Assembly (NCBI RefSeq): GCF_042676385.1
Contig: NZ_JBHTHA010000011.1
Coordinates: forward strand, 1-64,000
Length of the DNA: 64,000 nt
Direction of reading: 5' to 3'
From: Paenibacillus_E sp042676385
Lineage (GTDB): Bacteria > Bacillota > Bacilli > Paenibacillales > NBRC-103111
In this document: piece after piece, positions 60,578-64,000 of the stretch
Layout of the letters: every line of letters starts with the position of its first letter
How positions within the stretch are numbered: position 1 is the first letter of the stretch
Notes under the pieces: generated by a model
What the model was told of the DNA's origin: nothing
What the model saw: only the letters and a program-made list of their open reading frames with translations
The model's database searches: none
Position numbers and translations under genes: made by a program

Positions 60578-61867
60578 TTACGGGTACAGACGATAAAGCA
60601 GACGAGGGAAAGGAATCGTTTCGCGAACATGATCCAGACCGCAAATCCAGGCTACCGTACGCTCAAGTCCCAGACCAAAACCGGAGTGCGGTACAGTGCC
60701 GTACTTCCGCAAATCTAAGTACCATTGATACGCCTCTTTTGAAAGCTCATGCTCCTGGAAGCGTTGTTCCATCAACTCGGGATCATCGATCCGTTGGCTA
60801 CCGCCGATAATTTCTCCATAACCTTCAGGTGCGATCATATCTGCGCAAAGGACAACTTCGGGACGGCTAGGGTCCGGCTTCATGTAGAAAGCTTTGATCT
60901 CCGTAGGCCAGTGTGTAATAAAGACCGGCGTCTCATACTGTGAGGCAATCGCAGTCTCATGCGGCGCTCCGAAGTCCTCGCCCCATTCGAATTCATGTCC
61001 GTTTGCTTTTAAGTACTTCACGGCATCATCGTATGTAATGCGCGGGAAGCTTCCCTGGATTTTCTCCAGTTTGGACGTATCTCGCTCTAAAGTTTCCAGC
61101 TCTGCACGGCAGTTCGCTAGCACCGTTTGCACGATATGAGATACAAACTGTTCTTGAATTTCCAGGTTTTCTTCGTGATTCACGAACGCCATTTCCGGCT
61201 CAATCATCCAGAACTCGATGAGATGGCGGCGCGTTTTGGATTTTTCCGCTCGGAATGTAGGACCGAATGAATATACTTTACCAAGCGCCATCGCAGCAGC
61301 TTCCATGTACAACTGTCCACTTTGGGTTAGGAACGCATCTTCATCAAAATATTTGGTATGGAACAAATTCGTCGTCCCCTCACAAGAGGATGGCGTCAAG
61401 ATCGGCGGATCCACCAGATGAAAGCCGCGCTCATTGAAAAATTGCTGCACCGCTTGAATAATTTGTGCGCGAATGACGAGAACGGCGCGCTGACGCGGGC
61501 TGCGGATCCATAGATGACGGTTATCCATCAAGAAATCGACGCCATGCTCTTTAGGCGTGATCGGATACTCCTCCGTGATCTGAATAATTTCAATGCCTTG
61601 AACATCCAGCTCATAGCCGCCCTTGCTGCGCGTATCCTCTTTAACTAAACCGGTTACATAAAGAGAGCTTTCTTGCGTTAGCTTGGAAGCAGCTACCCAT
61701 GCTTCTTCACTGACATCGCTTTTCACCACGACGCCTTGTATATATCCGGAGCCATCTCTCAGCTGCAAAAATTGAATTTTTCCGCTGGAACGCTTCTTAT
61801 TAAGCCAACATCCAATCGTCACCGATTCGCCAACGTGATGCTTAACTTCTCCAATCGTACACTTCAT
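60578..61867 (-). CDS. asnS: Asparaginyl-tRNA synthetase
   Basis: It charges tRNA-Asn. The protein has 429 residues. An N-terminal OB-fold anticodon-binding domain (VTIGCWLNKKRSSGKIQFLQ) precedes the class II core with FRAEKSKTRRHLIEFWMIEP (motif 2) near 204 and GFGLGLERTVAWICGLDHVR (motif 3) near 395. The choice of Asn over Asp rests on the DynA-type gene order with dnaD and on the core sequence, which lacks the GAD insertion of bacterial AspRS. No T-box was found upstream. Confidence 0.94.
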   Translation of the reverse strand: MKCTIGEVKHHVGESVTIGCWLNKKRSSGKIQFLQLRDGSGYIQGVVVKSDVSEEAWVAASKLTQESSLYVTGLVKEDTRSKGGYELDVQGIEIIQITEEYPITPKEHGVDFLMDNRHLWIRSPRQRAVLVIRAQIIQAVQQFFNERGFHLVDPPILTPSSCEGTTNLFHTKYFDEDAFLTQSGQLYMEAAAMALGKVYSFGPTFRAEKSKTRRHLIEFWMIEPEMAFVNHEENLEIQEQFVSHIVQTVLANCRAELETLERDTSKLEKIQGSFPRITYDDAVKYLKANGHEFEWGEDFGAPHETAIASQYETPVFITHWPTEIKAFYMKPDPSRPEVVLCADMIAPEGYGEIIGGSQRIDDPELMEQRFQEHELSKEAYQWYLDLRKYGTVPHSGFGLGLERTVAWICGLDHVRETIPFPRLLYRLYP

Positions 61868-61948
61868 CTTACCTTCATGCCTCCTGTAAATACCGGAACA
61901 TCCGGTTTTTGAACATCTTCTCTATTGTACACTATTTCCACAAAAGAA

Positions 61949-63157
61949 TCAGTTCGTCTTCACTTGCACCAGCGCATACGTATCGCGTGCAATCATCCAT
62001 TCTTCGTTCGTGGGGATAACCAGCACCTCCACCTTGGAGCCCGGCTTTGAAATACGCCGGTCTAGCCCCCTGCCCGTGCGGTTAGCATCGTCATCGAACT
62101 CCACGCCAAGAAACGTCAGCCTTTCGCAGACGGTTTTGCGCAGCAGCTCGGAATTCTCTCCGACACCCGCCGTGAATACGATCGCGTCGATGCCGTTCAT
62201 TGCCGCGGCATAAGCTCCGATGTATTTGCGCAGCCGATACTCATACATGTCAAAAGCCAGCTTGGCGTTCTTATCGCCGGCTTCAAGCGCTTCCACGATC
62301 TCCCGCATATCGCTGCTGATACCGGAGATCGCTTGCAATCCGCTGTGCTTGTTCAGCATGGAGCTGATCTCGCCCAACGTCAGGTCCTCCTTGCCCATCG
62401 CAAAGGGCACGATGGCCGGATCCAGATCGCCGCTGCGCGTGCCCATCATCAGCCCTTCGAGCGGGGTCATCCCCATGCTCGTATCGACCGACTTGCCGCC
62501 CAGAACAGCGGCGCAGCTGGCCCCGTTACCGATATGGCAGGTAACGAGCTTGAGCTGCTCCAGCGGGCGGCCCAGAAAAGCCGCGGCACGCTCGCTGACG
62601 TACTTGTGCGAGGTGCCGTGGAACCCGTAGCGGCGCACTTTGTGCTTCCGGTACAGGGCCATCGGTACCGGGTAGAGGTAAGCCGGCGCCGGCATTGACT
62701 GATGGAAGGCGGTGTCGAACACGACAGCCTGCGGCGTGTCCGGCATGTTGGCCTCCACCGCCGCGATGCCCAGCATATGCGCCGGGTTGTGCAGCGGCGC
62801 GAGGTCGAAGAGCCGCTTAATCTCGCGCAGCACGTCCTCGTTGACGAGGACGGAGCTCTTGAACGACTCGCCGCCGTGCACGACACGGTGGCCGACGGCA
62901 TCGATCTCCGCGGTGGAGGCAAGCACGCCATGCTGAGGATGGACGAGCACGGCCAGTACTTTGCGGATCGCAGTCGTATGCTCTAGAATTTCACTAACTT
63001 CATGTACCTCGGCCTTCCCAGTTGGTTCATGAGTCAGCATCGCCGTTTCCATACCTATGCGCTCCACTTTCCCTTTCGCTAGGACGGTCTCTTCCTTCAT
63101 GTTGAAAAGCTGATACTTTAGCGAGGAACTTCCCGCATTGATTACCAAGATATTCAT
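61949..63157 (-). CDS. ackA: Acetate kinase
   Basis: It interconverts acetyl phosphate plus ADP and acetate plus ATP. The protein has 402 residues. NILVINAGSSSLKYQLFNM is at the start, DAVGHRVVHGGESF near 86, VFDTAFHQSMPAPAYLYP near 146, LVTCHIGNGAS near 205 and ARDTYALV at the end; all family blocks are present. The middle (about 62400-62930) is markedly GC-rich. The ATG overlaps the stop of the upstream 3-hydroxyacyl-CoA dehydrogenase gene by four bases, and no pta gene is adjacent in the window. Confidence 0.95.
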   Translation of the reverse strand: MNILVINAGSSSLKYQLFNMKEETVLAKGKVERIGMETAMLTHEPTGKAEVHEVSEILEHTTAIRKVLAVLVHPQHGVLASTAEIDAVGHRVVHGGESFKSSVLVNEDVLREIKRLFDLAPLHNPAHMLGIAAVEANMPDTPQAVVFDTAFHQSMPAPAYLYPVPMALYRKHKVRRYGFHGTSHKYVSERAAAFLGRPLEQLKLVTCHIGNGASCAAVLGGKSVDTSMGMTPLEGLMMGTRSGDLDPAIVPFAMGKEDLTLGEISSMLNKHSGLQAISGISSDMREIVEALEAGDKNAKLAFDMYEYRLRKYIGAYAAAMNGIDAIVFTAGVGENSELLRKTVCERLTFLGVEFDDDANRTGRGLDRRISKPGSKVEVLVIPTNEEWMIARDTYALVQVKTN

Positions 63158-64000
63158 ATACGGTCACCATCCTTGTCATAACGGAAGAAGCCTTCGCCTG
63201 TCTTGACACCCAGATGCCCGGCGCGGACCATTTGCTTCAAAAGAAAAGATGGACGGTATTTAATGTCACCATACTCGCGGAACATGCCTTCCAGCGCCGC
63301 CTGCACGGAATCCAATCCAAAGCGGTCACACATCTCAAGCGGTCCATATCGGAAATCATAACCGATTCGCATAGCATGATCGATATCCTCGGCAGAAGCG
63401 ACACCTTCCGAGAGCGTGTGCAGTGCTTCGTTGATCAACGTGCAAATAAGCCTCGTCGTAATGAAACCAGGCGATTCATTCACTTTAATGCTTTTCTTTT
63501 GAATCATCTCATCGACAAATTTCCGCGTTCGCTCAAACGTGTCATCCGTCGTTTTCATCGCCCGGATTATTTCAACCAGATCGATCTTGGCGACGGGATG
63601 CAGGAAATGCAGGCCGATAATTCGTCCCGGATTCGTCGTTACAGCGGCAATTTCCGTTATGCTTAATGTCGACGTGTTGCTTGCCAGAATGGTCGGCGGC
63701 GGACAGATTTGATTCAGCTGGAAAAACACATGCTTCTTCGCATTCAAGTCCTCCGTAATCGTTTCAATGACCATATGGCAGGACGCCAGGTCTTCTAGAG
63801 AATCGGTTATTTTTATTTTAGCCAAAATCAGCTTTTTCTCCACTTCCGTTAACGCCCATCGTTCAATCTGTTTATCTAGACTGATCGTGATCATCTCCAG
63901 GGCGTGGTTTGCTTTTTCCATTGTTTTCTCCGCTAACAATACCTCAAGACTGCGAGCGGCCAACATTTCAGCAATCCCCTGCCCCATCGTTCCCCCGCCT
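63154..64000 (-). CDS. 3-hydroxyacyl-CoA (3-hydroxybutyryl-CoA) dehydrogenase, 5' end outside window
   Basis: The frame is open to the window edge and the visible part holds 282 codons. Its first residues GGGTMGQGIAEMLA are the end of the NAD-binding Rossmann loop, so only a few N-terminal residues are missing. ASNTSTLSITEIAAVTTNPG near 115, GLHFLHPVAKIDLVEII near 138 (catalytic His; family usually has HFFNP) and ESPGFITTRLICTLINEALH near 185 follow, then the C-terminal helical domain ending VKTGEGFFRYDKDG. It oxidises or reduces short-chain 3-hydroxyacyl-CoA. Translationally coupled to ackA by an ATGA overlap. Confidence 0.92.
   Translation of the reverse strand, partial: GGGTMGQGIAEMLAARSLEVLLAEKTMEKANHALEMITISLDKQIERWALTEVEKKLILAKIKITDSLEDLASCHMVIETITEDLNAKKHVFFQLNQICPPPTILASNTSTLSITEIAAVTTNPGRIIGLHFLHPVAKIDLVEIIRAMKTTDDTFERTRKFVDEMIQKKSIKVNESPGFITTRLICTLINEALHTLSEGVASAEDIDHAMRIGYDFRYGPLEMCDRFGLDSVQAALEGMFREYGDIKYRPSFLLKQMVRAGHLGVKTGEGFFRYDKDGDRI

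Noticed and set aside
61868..61948. Hairpin ACCGGA-aca-TCCGGT before asnS as T-box or terminator
   Set aside because: No T-box core sequence is present; the T run is on the plus strand only, where no gene ends.
62467..62931. Second minus-strand open frame and two plus-strand frames within ackA
   Set aside because: Arg/Ser-rich products of the GC-rich middle of ackA; no start signals and no protein-like pattern.

Overview
The window looks like a chromosomal segment of a low-to-mid GC, endospore-forming Firmicute, most likely Paenibacillus or a close relative. The support is AGGAGG-type ribosome binding sites with many GTG/TTG starts, two T-box leaders, Firmicute-type parE-parC, asnS-dnaD and glgBCDA gene orders, and spore- or envelope-associated families (YheC/D ATP-grasp, GerMN lipoprotein, SLH protein, copper-amine-oxidase-like domains). 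No rRNA, tRNA, CRISPR array or prophage was seen. The only recognisable transposase is a partial IS4-type gene at the left edge.

Layout. 1-1050: transposase remnant, a gene-poor stretch and the tail of a VOC gene. 1043-7100: mostly minus-strand accessory and household genes (DUF7002-like protein, quinone-oxidoreductase-like MDR, CsoR-type repressor, DUF3189, YheC/D, cardiolipin synthase), each closed by a clear terminator. 7132-13050: minus-strand glycogen operon glgB-glgC-glgD-glgA, with one copy of a short MITE-like repeat between glgD and glgA and another just upstream of glgB. 13364-16524: secreted peptidyl-prolyl isomerase, rRNA-methyltransferase-like protein, RluA pseudouridine synthase and MarR regulator. 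16525-17580: gene-poor, with a dispersed 99-bp repeat and a 55-codon gene. 17570-24841: minus-strand run GDSL hydrolase, ABC ATPase, ABC permease, parE, parC. 25668-33281: heterodimer-type ABC exporter and a double dynamin-like protein. 33357-39407: small protein, nth, SLH protein, GerMN lipoprotein and amidase. 39744-40770: two small Pro-rich proteins. 40859-45720: leuCD (minus) diverging from a LysR gene, with two identical-arm palindromes between them, then a WYL regulator and a cysteine-dioxygenase-like cupin. 45775-47470: glyS with its T-box.

47696-58558 holds the most interesting arrangement. The methionine-salvage genes mtnU and mtnE, and mtnW-mtnX-mtnB, frame a proline module (T-box, proB, proS, proA, proC). 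The leader has proline codons at the specifier position. I see no terminator between proC and mtnW, so seven genes (proB-proS-proA-proC-mtnW-mtnX-mtnB) may be read from one tRNA-Pro-responsive leader up to the terminator at 58513.

58628-64000: two overlapping small membrane-protein genes, an inverted-repeat element, dnaD and asnS, then a 3-hydroxyacyl-CoA dehydrogenase gene (cut by the window end) overlapping ackA by four bases.

Best candidates for undescribed features: the three-copy MITE-like family around the glycogen operon and mtnU, the 99-bp repeat with an 11-nt palindrome, the proline T-box/methionine-salvage transcription unit, the paired CGGGA-N5-TCCCG sites between leuC and lysR, and the unannotated 55-codon gene at 17412. 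All functions are inferred from reading the sequence; no database search was run.
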